Numbered from the stretch's first letter, positions 12,701 to 25,816 are shown. The stretch: 64,000 nt of DNA from Larus michahellis (GCF_964199755.1 NC_133897.1:73260080-73324079); one strand, 5' to 3'. Made by a program: numbers and translations. The notes: generated from the letters alone by a model not told the origin.

Positions 12701-15700
12701 CTTCAGTGGCAGAAACGCAAGCTTCCTCAAAAGACCAAAACATCCACCAATTCAAATAGTGGCGACAAAAGTGCGTCTGTCGGTCTCAATGGGATCTCTT
12801 ACAATGCTTATAGGCAGTTTGAGCAAAGATGGAAGAGACTGGTGTATTTGGGCTGAGAGCAAAAGCATCTAAGATGGAGGCGTGAGTAGCTTTCATAGAG
12901 ATCAATTTAACAGAGGAGCAGGAAGTTTTTGCTTTTCCTTGGGAGGGGAAAAAGGACAGAGAGGGGTGCAGGTAAGAGACTTACTTCAGATAAGCACCAT
13001 CCTCCAACTTTATGAAGTCTTTCCAGTTGGATAGAGAAAGAAAAAGCTCGTGTCTCTTAGGCAATCTGTTCTGCACAGAATTGGATACAGAGGTGGGACA
13101 CAACACAGAGGTTCTGAACACCATGAAGATCTGCCCTTCAAAGCCATCAGGGCAGTTTCACAGTCAGATAGCAGTGCCTCCCACCTACACACACGCTTAG
13201 TATTTCACCATATTGCAACTAAAACCACGAGAAGCCAACCTGAATCCTTGTTCAAGAAAGCACTGTGCAAAAGCTGCTTTGAACATGGCAGCAAGAGAAA
13301 AACATACTAGCATACCCTGCTCTCAACTAAGCAGCACTGAACCTGACTTTTCTAGGAATAGTAACTAGTGGAATTAGCTTGATTTTACCGGAGAGGAAGG
13401 AAGACACTGGGTTTTGTCAAAAATTCTCATTTCCTACTTGTCAGGCTTTCCTTAAACTACCCGATGTTCCTGAGAAACTTGCAACCCCAAAGACAGACTT
13501 TAAGCACCCCCACTCCTAATACCGATTCAAGCAGGGATTCAGTGCTATTCATTTGAATACCATTCAGTCAGGGAGACTGAAACAATAACATATGTGAAAC
13601 AGCTTGAGTCTTGAGGATGTGAACTATACAGAATTAGTTAGCAGAATTTTTTTTTTTAAACCCACACACTCACCATAACATTCATTTAGTAAATCTGAAT
13701 AACAACTGTATTCAACAGCAACACAATCTGCATGCGAACATTCTGTGAAAAGACAGACTAAATTCCATGAATCAATAATTTGTTTCAATTGTCTTGGCTC
13801 TGTTTACTATCTACACCATGTTTGATGAGTCTTAACTTATTAATGTTGGACATCCTCTGTTTTAAATCTCTGCATGGGGCTCTGAGTGAACAAGGCCTGT
13901 GTTTACTTTGACTTCAAAGAGAATTAAGCATCTGCAGAAGTGTTTTCCAGACTGAACTGCACTTTATTAGCTCTGCTGTCATAAGTTCAGGAAAAAAAAA
14001 ATCACCACATCTAAATTTGAGACAAGAGACCCTTCATTTAATATATCTCCTATTCTGCAAAACAATACTATTTATATAACGTTGGTATCCTATTTAATAT
14101 TGTAGTTAAATTAGCCTAATAACTATTCAATATTTGTTATTACCATTACAATGTTGGCATGTTGATTCCTAGTACTGACAGAGCTGCCTGAAACATCGAC
14201 TGTTTACAACATTTGTTCTAGCTAAAGAGATTTGATAGAATTTGCTAATCAACTGCAACCACTTCCCACCCATAAAACTGATGCAAAGAAGGGGAAAAAA
14301 CAGCTAGTGGGATCGAAAGACATAAACACTTTTACTTATAACTCTGTAAAGAGAAATCCCTCTCTCTCCATATGGTTTTCTCTTGGCTCTTAATCATCTT
14401 TTCATTGGCTTCCAGCTGGCTGTCTCACTATCATCTAGCAGTATCACTAGCAAGACCAACTTGTTATGCCAAAGCCAGGCGCAGAGAGACGAGCGCTGCA
14501 GAGCGGCATGATTGGATGCAGCACGCTACGAGGGGCAAATCTAGCATAAATGATGCATGGCAGGGTCACTTCACTTGCCTCAGCAGAGCAACCACTGCTG
14601 CGTTCCCAAAACACAGCAGCAGGTCTGCGTTTGCACTTTTTAGGAGCAGGAGTGAAGAACGACTACTACAATTGAAACTACAGGGAAATTCTGCAGGCAG
14701 AAGTGTAATTACCTGAGTGGGAATTCTGGCAGAAAACCCAAACCTCTTTTCGCTCCTTAAATAGAAACAAATGCTGTGCAGTCACCATGGAGAGATTACG
14801 TACAGCATTTGGATCACATGCGGCACTGAAATACAACACACACACACAAAACAGCCATGGAGCTGGTTTAGCGCTGCACAGCCAACAGTCACTTCTCCAT
14901 TGACTACAGCCACACAGTCAGCGGCTCCCCTTTAGCTATCTTCCCCTCCCCAGTCTTACAAATATTAAGTTATATGTCAAAAATCAAGTGCCACGTTAAA
15001 GGCCAGCTCTGCAAGCTGTTTAGCCCATCTGTGAGGTACCTAGAGCTTCACATGGAAGAGCCTGAGATGGAAGTCCTGACAAATTTACCCACTACCACGC
15101 AGGTAAGATTTCAAGTTGGGAACAGAAGAAAACCCCAGGGAGAGAAGGCACTATACAATGCTGTCTGTGAAAGTCTACTTTGATTTAGCTAAGCAACCAG
15201 TCTTTGAAGTGTAGCAGTTCTCACGTGGTCTGCAGAGGCTTTGACTTCAGTTGCAAGATTTCCCAGTTTCAGTCTGTGTTCAGCATCTCTGGTTTCCAGC
15301 CACCTTATGCAGCCAGGCCCAACCTCCTCATCTCCCTCCCTGTCCATTCCCTCTGCCCACTCCACAACTCAGCTCATTTCTTGTCTTGCACACCCACCAG
15401 CCTCCCCAGTCAGCCCCAGCTGCTGCCTCCATCTCCTGGGATAGATCTTTCCCCCCCAACTCTATCACCGATGTCTCTAGCAGACAGTTTCCTCCTTGGG
15501 ACCATGGCAGCACCCCGGGGAAGAGTCACCAGAGCACAAGGGAAAAACGGGCACCCTTTTCCCTCTTCAGGCACGGTATGGGCTGCAGTCTTTCAGAGTC
15601 CCTTTGGCCTCAAACTCTCTCCCAAGCAGCTACTTGTGCTCACCAATAGTCACTTCCTCTGTAGCTGCCCAACTATTTAGTCCTATTTTCAAAGAGAAAT

Positions 15701-18330
15701 GTGGCTGCTTAGAGTCCCTGAAAAATCCACCCTGTCGCTTTCTATTGTTTGAAGTCAGTAGGAATATCATCAGGCTAAAAATGTCAGAAATTTGCCTCTC
15801 TCCCTCCAATCAGCCAAGCTTTGTTTTCTTAATAACTTCAGCCAGCCTCCAAGCCTTAGGAGAGTGCTTTGTATCTGCGTACATGTCAAGCTGATGATAC
15901 TACGTGGGAATCTTTCGCTTACTGAGACCAGCAAAGTGCTGCTGTGTATCAGGAATGCCATTCCACGGATAGCCTTTTTCTCACCTCTCTGCAGCAGCTC
16001 ACTAATTTAGGAGCGTAAATCAGAGACAGCTGATAAGGCTGTAGGCACCAACATGTCCCACCTCCCATTCAGTTTTCCTAATCATCCTGCAAGCCACCAA
16101 ACAGCTTAAGCTCTTAAGAGTTTTGAAAACAACTTTGCTCATTTTCCAATCTACGTACATTTCTATTTCCTCCACATAACACCCAGCAATTATAAAAACA
16201 GCTGTTTCTGATTTTGTAGAGATTTTTCTCCAGTGTGCACATCCCTGAGACTGGCTCTTGTTTTCATTCTCACAGGGCAAGGCATTAAAAGACCTGTACT
16301 TTTTTTCCCCTTCCCACCATTACTAGCCTTCTCACAGCTCCTCTTTCTCTCCCCTTTCAATGTTGTGCTTCACATAGGCTCTGTTTTCCATGGGTTTCCT
16401 TAAAGGGTAGTATCCTGTATTTGCATTTATGAAGAACTATCCTCTATTTTTCAACCAACACCACACATCCTGGTGTCTTGACTGTACTGAAACTTGCTCA
16501 CTCTTAATTTTACAGATCGATGAAAAGCTGCTAAAATGAGAGGAAGATTTCTATCGTCAGCATCTTGAAAGCCTGTAGCTCCAATTGTTCAAAAACATAC
16601 TGTTCACCACGTCAGTTTAATCATGTGCATAAGATATTAAAAGATCAGGCTCTAAGTGCAAATTCTGCCGAGATCTGAGAAGGTTCTTTTCATAAATATG
16701 AATGAGGGCCAATTTCATGCCACTTGTTACATCCTGTGCGCTCTTATTTCTTCAAACTATCACTTGTCTTTCTTCTATATGCCAATAATCAATTATAAAG
16801 CATAAATCATAAAGCTTATCCAGTTTTTGATGATGCTACAGCCTACAATTTTACATTTAGCCAATTTTCTTACTTTGGTAACTGACATTCAGTTTCCATT
16901 TTATCACCTTATTTGTGTTTGAAGGAACAAACAAAAGTCACCTTTTTGCAAGGATTAAAACTCCGCCTATTATTTACTTATAAACAAGTTTTCAAACCGC
17001 ACCATCACAGCAAGCATTTAATCAGGAATGCAAACAAGAAGCTCAGCCCGTACGTCATGTTCTGCCGTGCACGAAGCAGCACGCGTTATTTCAGCATTAT
17101 CACATACAACCCGCAAACTGGGAGGCCAGCGCAGGAAGATAGAAGCAGTCACACACACGCATGCTCTGAGCTGGGTGGAGATGCTGGCTACAACCTGGAA
17201 GCCCTACAGCAACCTTCCTGCTGTGCTTTGCGCAGTGAAAGGCGGCGCACTGAGGCAGGGAAGATCACTTTAGGCTCACTGCCATGCAAATGAGTTTATT
17301 CAGCTTTCCAACCAGACCAGCCGAGGATTTGGACTGGAGACAAGAGGAACACACATGGGGCTGCCTGCAGCCATCCATCCAGAGTGATCTCTTAGACTGG
17401 AGTCACCCTGTCTCAGTGTTGGGGTTCATTTGATTCTGGAAATTCACCAGCCTTACTACTTGGAAGACATTAGTCATGTAAACATCTCCATTTCTCCTAT
17501 ATGGAAAAGAAATTTGGCAAGTTTTACAGAAAGTTTTCCACTATGAATCAGGGCAAGGTCACAAACTGACATTCATTTGTTACCGAGTTCTCAGGAAGTT
17601 AAAAAAAAAAAAAAAAAGAAAGTAATTCCTCACAGGTATTAATAATTACTTGGGTTTTTTGACTCTTTCAATTTCATATGAAGAATCTGTTTCACATGAA
17701 TATCTGTGGAAAAAAGATTAATTATTTCTTCTAACTATAACAGCTGATGATCTCACCACAAGTGACCCAAGACATGATCTTCAACTGACAACACTGCCTT
17801 AACATTGCTCTGGTATCTTTTATAACAACCCCTTAAAAGTATAAACCGTAGCTGATTTTTTTTCTTTTTTTTAAATCTCCTACAGACATCTACTTCTAAG
17901 GATGTGGGCAGACTCAAAACAGTTATCAAGAAATTGCACAATGATCTCAAAGGATGCTTAAAACATTTTCCCTAGTCATAGCCTGTCCCTGCCGCCTGAA
18001 CTACCATTTACTCCCCATTTAAAAGCTTGCCTTGCGGCTTGGAATTCCAGATTCAGCAATGATCTTTTCCAATTGCTAACGGTGCTGAAGAATACCGAAG
18101 AAACCCAAACAGAGACTAAAATGTGTGTGTATTTTACATGACACTATCTTGTTGACCTAAAAAAAAAAAAAAAAAAAAGAAAAAAAGAAAAAGGAAAAGA
18201 GGCTGGAGATACTCAAGTGTCTCTGCTTGAGTTCCCACGGGAGGTTCACTAACCCCCTGCATGACCTGCAGGGATTTGCTGTGCTCAGACCGACATCCCA
18301 AGCTGCACAGAAGAAACCCATTCCCTCTCA
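6710..18330. other. Intergenic, no gene recognised
   Basis: About 11.6 kb of AT-rich sequence without a supportable gene. Seen in it: A-rich runs at 7209-7240 and 17600-17617, an A-rich stretch at 18160-18196, a short CA run near 14838-14850, and a perfect MEF2-type site CTAAAAATAG at 10328-10337. The longest open frames (14372-14716 plus; several overlapping frames at 15204-15894 in a stop-poor C-rich stretch) have no splice context or recognisable domain. Confidence 0.5.
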
Positions 18331-18416
18331 ACTTCAGATGAGGGCGCCTGGGCAGAGACGATGACGTCTGTACACCAGGACATAAGAAGAAAGCCTTCTG
18401 TGGTGTTATTTATTGT

Positions 18417-18435
18417 AGCAACAGGCCCTGGCAAC
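18417..18435 (+). promoter_or_regulatory. Pair of RFX-type half-sites before STMND1
   Basis: AGCAAC (18417-18422) and GGCAAC (18430-18435) both fit the RGYAAC half of the RFX X-box, in direct orientation 13 bases apart, 105-123 bases before the STMND1 ATG. RFX factors with FOXJ1 drive motile-cilia genes, and STMND1 has been reported as a motile-cilium stathmin, so the position makes sense. The second half of a full X-box (GTNRCC) is not adjacent, so this is a weak, inferred site. Confidence 0.35.
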
Positions 18436-18539
18436 AATTAGACTCCATGGTGATAACGACTAACCAAGCTCCCAAGAAGTGACTAGGGCATTCCTACTCC
18501 CTGGATTTGCAGCAAGAAGCAGATGGTCACAGTTTCACC

Positions 18540-18623
18540 ATGGGCTGCAATATTTCTAACAGGGTCGCTGTCGCACAGCTGTCTTCTGAGGAGCTACAGA
18601 ACAACCAGGAAGCCAAAAGCCAG
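18540..18623 (+). CDS. STMND1: STMND1 exon 1 (N-terminus, MGC start)
   Basis: This is the first coding exon of stathmin domain containing 1, a microtubule/tubulin-related stathmin paralogue linked to motile cilia. The ATG at 18540 has a good Kozak context (cacc before it, G after it). It opens 28 codons beginning MGCNIS: Gly2 is a candidate N-myristoylation site and Cys3 a candidate palmitoylation site, as in the mammalian protein, which also starts MGC. A GTAGTG donor follows at 18624 in phase 0, which joins without a frame break to exon 2 at 19509. The exon is shorter than I recall for the mammalian one, so homology rests on the MGC start, phase and position rather than on extended similarity. 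The frame stays open 10 more codons into the intron before TAG. Confidence 0.6.
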
Positions 18624-19508
18624 GTAGTGACTTCTTCCAAACAGACTCTGTAGAAAGTATGTTAGATGTCTTCTATGTCTGTGCGAGTGTACAAGGACAT
18701 ATACATATAGAGAAATGGTTTTGCTGGTGTTAACGGTAGCTCTGAATCTGTCAGGGAGCTCTTTAAGAGAAGTGCTATCACTCACTCAGCTTAATACAAC
18801 CCTTAATGCTATAGGGGAAGCGGACTCACACCATTTGGCCACACACATGACCTGATTTTGCAGGACCTGAAAAGTGTCTTTTCACAGTCTGTCTCACTTG
18901 CCTCATTAGAGATAGGATTAGAGGCATCTACCTCCCACACCAGTGATGAATTACAACACTGCAGCAAGGTGGGGTTTGCCTCAAAAAGTTATTATGAGGC
19001 AGGGGGCTCGTATATATGCGCAAATATTCTAGGATAAACGTGCACAGCCACTTTGTGAAGTTTGCAGAGTTGAGTTGGCTCAAGCCCAAACATACAGAGA
19101 AGAGACAAGAATACATCTAGACTCTAATCCTGCATTCTTTGGAGGTTCAAAGCTATTGTTTAGAAGGTGCAGAAGTTAACACCTTACCAAGTGCTAATTT
19201 AAAACAATTTTAAATTTCTAACAATGAGCCACATACAGAAGGCACTTAAAGTACTGAAAAAATACTCCAATGCAGGCCACGGCATTATGGACACACTTAG
19301 GTTTAAGGTCATTGCTTCCTTTCCAAAATGCTCCAAGAGACCTTTCCTCACCATCAACATCCACCTGTGACAGAACATAGATACGTATGAGGAACACCTC
19401 TGTCTTCCACTCCCCTCTGAAGCTGCCGATTCTACGAGACTATTTAGATACTACCTTAAATGTTTATAAGCCCAAGGAGCTTTTCTCATTTGTTCCATTT
19501 TCTTGTAG
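18624..19508 (+). other. STMND1 intron 1
   Basis: An 885-base intron, GTAGTG donor and TTTTCTTGTAG acceptor. Nothing else recognised inside. Confidence 0.55.
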
Positions 19509-19680
19509 ACTAAAAATGACAGCATTGCTGGAACAGAGGCTGTCCCCTCACAGGATGGGGCAGCTTGGCCAAGGGGCACTTCAGAGGATGGAGACAAACT
19601 TGAAGATGAGACCAGTGAGGCAGACTCCCATGAGGAAAGATTTACATCTTCTCAGAAAAGCAGCAATGCACAAAGCACAG
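19509..19680 (+). CDS. STMND1: STMND1 exon 2 (acidic linker)
   Basis: A 172-base exon between a strong acceptor (TTTTCTTGTAG before 19509) and a GTAAAC donor at 19681. Read in phase 0 it has no stop for 57 codons plus one base, residues 29-85: it starts TKNDSIAG and continues as an acidic, Ser/Thr-rich linker (GTSEDGDKLEDETSEADSHE). From memory the mammalian protein has a TKN stretch at the equivalent exon start. The phase-1 end fits the two-base start of exon 3 (G plus AT gives Asp86). The other frames over this exon also have open stretches, but only this frame joins exons 1 and 3. Confidence 0.7.
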
Positions 19681-21864
19681 GTAAACACTAACTGAAGTTC
19701 CTACCAGCTCCACAAATGGGGACCCAGGAGCAAATAATCTTGAAAGTCTACTGCTACAGCCACCTTCTATACCCAGAAACATTCTGCTGCCACGCAGCAA
19801 GGATTGAGTTCTTAGCACTGGTTTAAAACCATGCAATAGTTGCAGAAGGTTTTTCCTAGCTGATGATTATGTTCTGCAGCATGACTCAACCCTCACTACC
19901 AGAACAGGCAGCAGGGTAGATATTTTTCCTGGCAGAAGCCTGGAACAGACCAAGAGCACAAACTCAGCCTTGTCCCCAGAAGTAGCCCTCTCTAACTGGG
20001 ATTACAGCACACTGGGAAGAGGCATTGCCCACACGAACGCTGTCAGTCTGCTGCTACTGTGAGGTGTTTTTTACAACAGAATGGTCCATACAATGCCCGT
20101 GACCAGCATCAGATAGAGACAGTAAGTAAATACTATGTTATTCTGCAAGTTCGCAAGAGTTGCAGGGCCAGTTATCACATAGAGAAAGCTACAAACATTT
20201 CAGAAGTCATCATGACGATAAGCAAAGGTCTGCTGCAAATTTTTTTTTTTTTTTTTTTTTGAGTACAAGTGAACACGTAAACCCAAACTTTTCTATAATC
20301 TCAGGATACCATTGTAGTAAGAATTGCTAATGGAAAAGCAGCACCATCTCTGGCACATTCAACCCCCCTAATTTTGTAGTTTAACTCTTGTATATTTCAA
20401 GTGCCATGAACAGCTTACGTTTCACAAACACACTAAATGGAAGATCTACAGTAGTTGTTTACTCTTTGTATAAACAAGGGTTGTAATACAATATTTCAAA
20501 TTGAACACAAAAGGAATAATTACTGGTGTTTGCTATTCATTAAAGAGGACTTGACTCACAATGCCACAGAAGGACGTGACGAAAGGATTTCATTTCATAT
20601 CGAACAAAATTATTTGCTTGTTCTGAAATACAGTGTTTCATTTGCTTTCAAGCTCCTTTTCATCACACTTGCCGAAAAGATAACTTCACAGGAAACTTCT
20701 AAACAGAAAAAATTTTAAATCGCACTTCAATCTTCTGTTTCAAGACAAAAAAACCATACCACACCACAATATTTCAGCTACATTTTTCTCCTGAATGAAT
20801 AGATTAGTAAAATCAGTACAAATTCACATCACTTGTCAACGTTGCCCACTCATCATGCTTTTATTTTTTGCCAAGATATCTTTTGCTATATACTGGCTTC
20901 TAACATTTACGTGTGCTGACTGACAGCTGAACCCCAGTGCTTTTTGTGTGACCGGTTCTGTTATTTTAGGAGAGGTATGGAGTCAGCTCCTACAAGATGG
21001 TAGATATTCTGTATTTTTGTTTTACAACTTAGAAATAAGCCAACGTTGTCATACTCCCCCCTGCTTATAAAGACTGGCAGACATCAAATAACCGCGATTT
21101 TGATTCGGTCCAAGCATTCTTCATACAAGAGCTCTAACTTCTGCCAACAGAGGTTGGGCAGATGGTAGAACTGCCAACTGAGGACTGAAAAACCTGATGG
21201 GTCTTGGCAATGAAGTTGTTCGTTGTTTATTCATGTCTAATAGGTGGAAACCCTTCTGAGTGGTTGTTTGGTTATCAAAATAATCTGGTTTTTATTCTTC
21301 ATTGCTGTTTATAAATATATAATTAAGTGTTAGAATGCTTATGATCAGACTCAAATGTAGCAATGCTGTTACCACAAAAATCATAGACCACGAAAGCACG
21401 TGAAAGTTTGGGTTCATTTAACAGAAGAGCACAGTGATCTTTACAAGAAGGCCTATTAGTAGGCCTATACTATCCCATCCCAGCCTGGCTTTCTCTGACC
21501 AGCTCAGAGGACCCTTGAGAACTTGAATTGTAAAGAGCTTCCGTATGGACCCTTTTTTTGGAACATGCTCAAAAATTGGCTTCTCAGGCCTTTAGCACAC
21601 ACTTCCACACTTTTCCTGAACGTGCCCCTCTGGGCGCAACTGACTACAGTGAGAAACTGAACTAGGTGCCTGCACTGTTTGTCAAGCCACTAAAAAGCTT
21701 ACTGCAAAGTTTAAGCAGCAAAGAGAGCCTCCAGCAGGCCTTCTCCGCCGGACGTTCTCAGTATGTAACCTCCTCAATAAAAACTCTGTCACTGGAAGTA
21801 TTATCACGAAGTTTTGTTTGAATGCCAAGTGCTCTACAAGTTTTAATGTTTTCATCTTTTGAAG
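19681..21864 (+). other. STMND1 intron 2
   Basis: A 2.2-kb AT-rich intron. It holds a 22-base T run at 20241-20262. No further exon or repeat family recognised. Confidence 0.55.
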
Positions 21865-22019
21865 ATGCACTGCTCACCAGCAAGTTCGTCAGTAAATCAT
21901 GGCCCTTACAGGAAACAGAGAGGCAAAAACCATCAGACGTTCTTGAGGAGCTGAGGATGCAGGGAATAATCAAGAGCCCAAGTACTACTGCCAGGACCGC
22001 AGAAATGTATGAAAACAAG
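21865..22019 (+). CDS. STMND1: STMND1 exon 3 (start of conserved region)
   Basis: A 155-base exon with acceptor TCTTTTGAAG and a consensus GTAAGT donor at 22020. After completing Asp86 it encodes residues 87-137 with no stop. The diagnostic block is ERQKPSDVLEEL followed by RMQGIIKSP (about residues 104-124), which matches the conserved RQKSSD-LEEL--QGII segment I recall in mammalian STMND1. It ends in phase 0 after ENK. This exon is the strongest evidence for the gene's identity. Minus-strand open frames over it (21758-22030) are shadows. Confidence 0.85.
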
Positions 22020-25000
22020 GTAAGTGTCATTATATGAGACAGGACCCCTGCTACAGCTCTCTGCTGTGAGAACCCCGAGATTCAATCTCTGCACACGCGA
22101 AGCATCCAGGCATATCTTCTCTAAGACTTTAGAAGCAAGTAGTTAATCAGAGAACCGTATTACAGAGATGTTAGTAGAAAAGAAGCTGGCAGCAGTTTTC
22201 AGATGCTTACAGCTTTTGGGCTTGTTTAAAATAGGGACAAAGGAGACACGACAGTACTTGCTTTTCGGAAAACTCACTGGAAGTTACATGCCACAAACTT
22301 GTTTCTCAAGTCTACGAAACTAGAAGAAATACTGCTGTCAGGGCTTATAATGACACTTAAATTAAGGCCTCAGAAATCCTAAATATTCACACTTATGAGA
22401 AATCTACAATTCACAGTTGATCTCAGACTAAGAAACCACTACAAAATGGATTTTTTTAGAAAATTACAGAACTGGTATTTGACTAAGAAGCTAGCATCTG
22501 TTTTTTCATTCTGAATCATAACCTGAGGTTTATTTTGGCTTCTGAATTCAAGCTTATTCTTTGTTGTCCAAACATTATGTTAAGGATTAGATGCCTCTTC
22601 CAGATAGGTTTTCAAGTACAGATGTCAGGAAGAAGAAGGTATTCAGGGAGTTTGTAAGAAGTTTAACACATTAGCAGATGTGTGTCACCCAAAGCATGAT
22701 CCCACCACCTCTGCTTGGACACAGGAACAATTAAAGCTTAAACCAAGGATGATTCTGAGTAGCTCTGTCATTTGAGGCAAGCCATTCACAAGTCTCTAAC
22801 CTTGGCCATTTACGTTATTGAAGATCAAACAGAAACTTGCATAAGAAGGACTAAACGAGCAAATGCCACTGTACAGTCTGGCCACTGATGCTGCCTAACC
22901 CATTTCCTATTGCCAGCACTTGGGAAAACGGGGCTGGAGGGTCTCCGAGCCCAGCATCTCCACAGGCTTTCCTTACTTACCTCAGACAGATCTTTTTGAG
23001 TCTCTGAGAGGATTATCCCCTCTTTGGCTAAATTTAGGTAACACACTGCAGGCAGGTTTTTGTATTTTTCCCCCTTCATAAAATAGGCGAGTGTCTGTTC
23101 TATTTTTCCTCCTGTATTAAAAAGCTGTCTGGTATTAAATTACACCTACTCTTTTATTGACAGAAACTCAGTCTGTGCTATTTCTCCTTAAAGAATTTCT
23201 ATCCTCCCAACAGGAGGAAGGCGCCTTTTTTTTTTTTTTCTCCCTTAAAAATCAGTACAGCTTTTAAAAATGAACCTTGTACTTTTCACTAACAAAGCCA
23301 ACTTTTCCAAATGATATTTTGCATTTGAGCTGGGCCTACTGCTGGGCAACCTGCAAGTGAAAACATAAATCTATCACTAGCTGTTAACTATTAGCTCTCC
23401 CTTAGTAGCAATAGAAAATTTGGCCTTTGCTACCTCCTGTAAGAATGATTTATTCCCTTAGAGCTCAAATCCAGCAGATTACTTATGCACTGAACACAGA
23501 TGCAGTAGAAAAGGTTTATTACCCAGACGTATTCCAAATTACAACATGCAGCTCTGGATTTTGAGCATTAACACACAGGTAAAGTCACAGCTGAAATTTT
23601 GGAATTGGCTGAGAATAAGCATGAAACTCTACGCTGAGTTTCAGTACACCACTAGGTTCAACGAAGAAGTGGGCTCACAGCTCACTACGAAAGACTAGTG
23701 CAACCAAGTCTGAGATTATTTTTACAATAATATTGGAGGTAGAGATATCCTTGCAAAAGCTCGCCTTTCCTGTGCATAGTTCTGCTCTGTGTAAGTATCT
23801 GCATCCCTTAATCCTTGGCAGCATTACCTGTCTTCTCAGGATTTCTTGCCATTGCCAACACTGTGAAACAGCTAAGCTAGAAGCCTTCAGTCTTTTGACC
23901 ATCCCTCACTTTATCCCGAACACGGAACTTCAAGCACTACAGGTTAAAACACCCCATTATACCTGGTTTTAAGTGTTACTGCTCTAAAGGAGCGCTACTT
24001 TTGAGCGACATTTTACAGGTCTAGTGCAACAAAGCCAAGGAAGAGCGATACATGCCCATGCTAAGCCAGTCTCTACAATTTTAACCACGGCTTTTACTAA
24101 AAATGCCAGCAGAGCCAGAGCTTCCACCCACGATACAGGTATCTAGGCTTCTTTGTATGATTATGTTTCAGCATTTGGGGGGTGGGAAAGGGAGGTGGGA
24201 AGTAACTGCTCTTTTTCCCTCCAGTGCTTCAAAAAAATATTCTAGCTGATGTCAAATGTGAAAAAGTTTAATTCTCACCCCTAAAGAGTTACATTAAGCT
24301 CTTAATAAACACACCTACTCCCAAGAAGCAGCAGGAGTTGAATTATAGGCAGTACCTGACACTTTAGTTTGTTAGCCCACAAGCAGCTGTAAGAAAGTCT
24401 ATTGGGCACCTTTTTTTCGCCAAGTCTACCTTTAAAGGCACTCCAATCTGTGTAAGCTAGAGGGTAAGGAAAAGGACCAAAAGCTGTAGTTTCAGAGTGG
24501 TCTATGGGAATTTGATCCATTTATCATGGGTTATCATTTACAAGGGACACACACAAGTTATTATTTTAGCGTTTCCATTGCTTTTAGCTTTTAATGTGAG
24601 TTTCTTGAAGCTTTGAGGACTCTTGATCTCTCAATACTGTTTAGCTCAAAGCTAAGTTCTTTTCTCAGCTTGTACAGACACAGAACAATCTGGAAAGCAA
24701 CCTGCTTGCTGAATACTCTGTTTAATTTGGACATATTGGGAAGAATTTTCCATTCATCTCTTCCTATGGAGTCCAGAGTTTATCATGGGTAAGGAATGGC
24801 ATATTCAGTCATACCTTCCCACTTTGGGCTTTTGCTAGAATGGCCTTTGTCATTAGAAAGAAGAGTTTCTTTTCTCCTTTTGAAAGAGTCTTTTGTTTCA
24901 TTTTTATGATGACTGAACATGGCTTTGTTCGGATTTTGTGTGTGTCATCTGTATTCAAAACGTCTCCTTTGTATATCGGTTTTCTTCCTACTGAATCATG

Positions 25001-25689
25001 CTCCACCTTCATCTCACTAAATGAGTCATACTCTATACTATTTGCAGCACTTCACACTTCTGGCAGTGAGGCCTGACTTCTAGAGTTATTTATGGCAACA
25101 AAAGTCTGGGGAGCAGATAACTCAGGAAACTTGTAACAGGATAGTGATTATTTCAACCACAGGTCCTCAGTTTGGGTTTAACACTGCTAAAACTGCTTAT
25201 CATACAGAAAATGGTAGAATTCAGCATCCTGACTGATCAAATAATCACCACATCTTTCTGGGAGTAAATGCTACCGTCAGCAGCGGAGCTTTAGGACTGG
25301 GCTGCATTGGACTGCTGATTTGTATGCAGCAGAGGCCAGCAGTACCATGATTATGAAGCTCTAACAAAATCATTCTTAAGTCTCTTCAGCAGTAATAAAG
25401 TAACTTCCCTAAATACTTAGGGCCTCATTACCAAATCCCCACATCTGCTGGGTGTACAGCAACATCGCAAGCTTCACAGACGGCATTACTCAGCAGAAAA
25501 TGGGAATTCTCGCTGCAGACACCACTCGTTCATCAGCAGGCGCTGAGGTTACGAGCACATCATTATTTCTATGCTTTCATCGGTATCACAGTCCATCACC
25601 TCCATACAGGAAAAAAGCAGAAGGCAAGAAGCAAAGTGTCACTCCAACATCAAAATATACTCTGCTGAAATTTTTTAATGTCTCTACAG
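22020..25689 (+). other. STMND1 intron 3
   Basis: A 3.7-kb intron. It contains a T run at 23228-23239 and a G-quadruplex-type run (four G tracts of three or more with 1-4-base loops) at 24177-24199 on the sense strand. No extra exon recognised. Confidence 0.5.
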
Positions 25690-25816
25690 AGAGACGCCCT
25701 GGAAAAGACGCAGAAGAAGCCACCAGCTATGCTGGAAAAAATTCAGTTTGGAAACAAGAAAGCGGGTGATTTTACAGCGAAGGACAATGAAGACTTCTGC
25801 TGAAGCAAAAAAACAG
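25690..25816 (+). pseudogene. STMND1: STMND1 exon 4, interrupted stathmin-like domain
   Basis: Acceptor TGTCTCTACAG and phase-0 start match exon 3. The frame reads RDALEKTQKKPPAMLEKI and, further on, KKAGDFTAKD, which fits the KPP-R-L---K ... DFTMKDIEEK block of the stathmin-like domain in mammalian STMND1. It then hits TGA at 25801-25803, after residue 174. In another frame, the sequence from 25787 to the donor (MKTSAEAKKQ) resembles the expected continuation (M-EAAEERRK). The simplest reading is a small deletion of 3n+2 bases near 25786-25800 that shifts the frame. The alternative is a single nonsense change, because the exon's phase-1 end does agree with the terminal-exon frame that looks homologous. 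The GTCATC donor at 25817 is weak. Either way the stathmin-like helix is cut short. Confidence 0.7.

Noticed and set aside
14372..14716. 114-codon frame with a hydrophobic start
   Set aside because: No recognised domain, no matching splice sites, and the hydrophobic start followed by mixed sequence looks like chance.
15204..15894. Cluster of overlapping 130-160 codon plus-strand frames
   Set aside because: Several frames are open at once in a C-rich, stop-poor stretch, which is typical of composition rather than coding.
19387..19695. 102-codon frame over STMND1 exon 2
   Set aside because: It runs through the exon in the wrong frame and crosses both splice sites; the phase-compatible frame starts at 19509.
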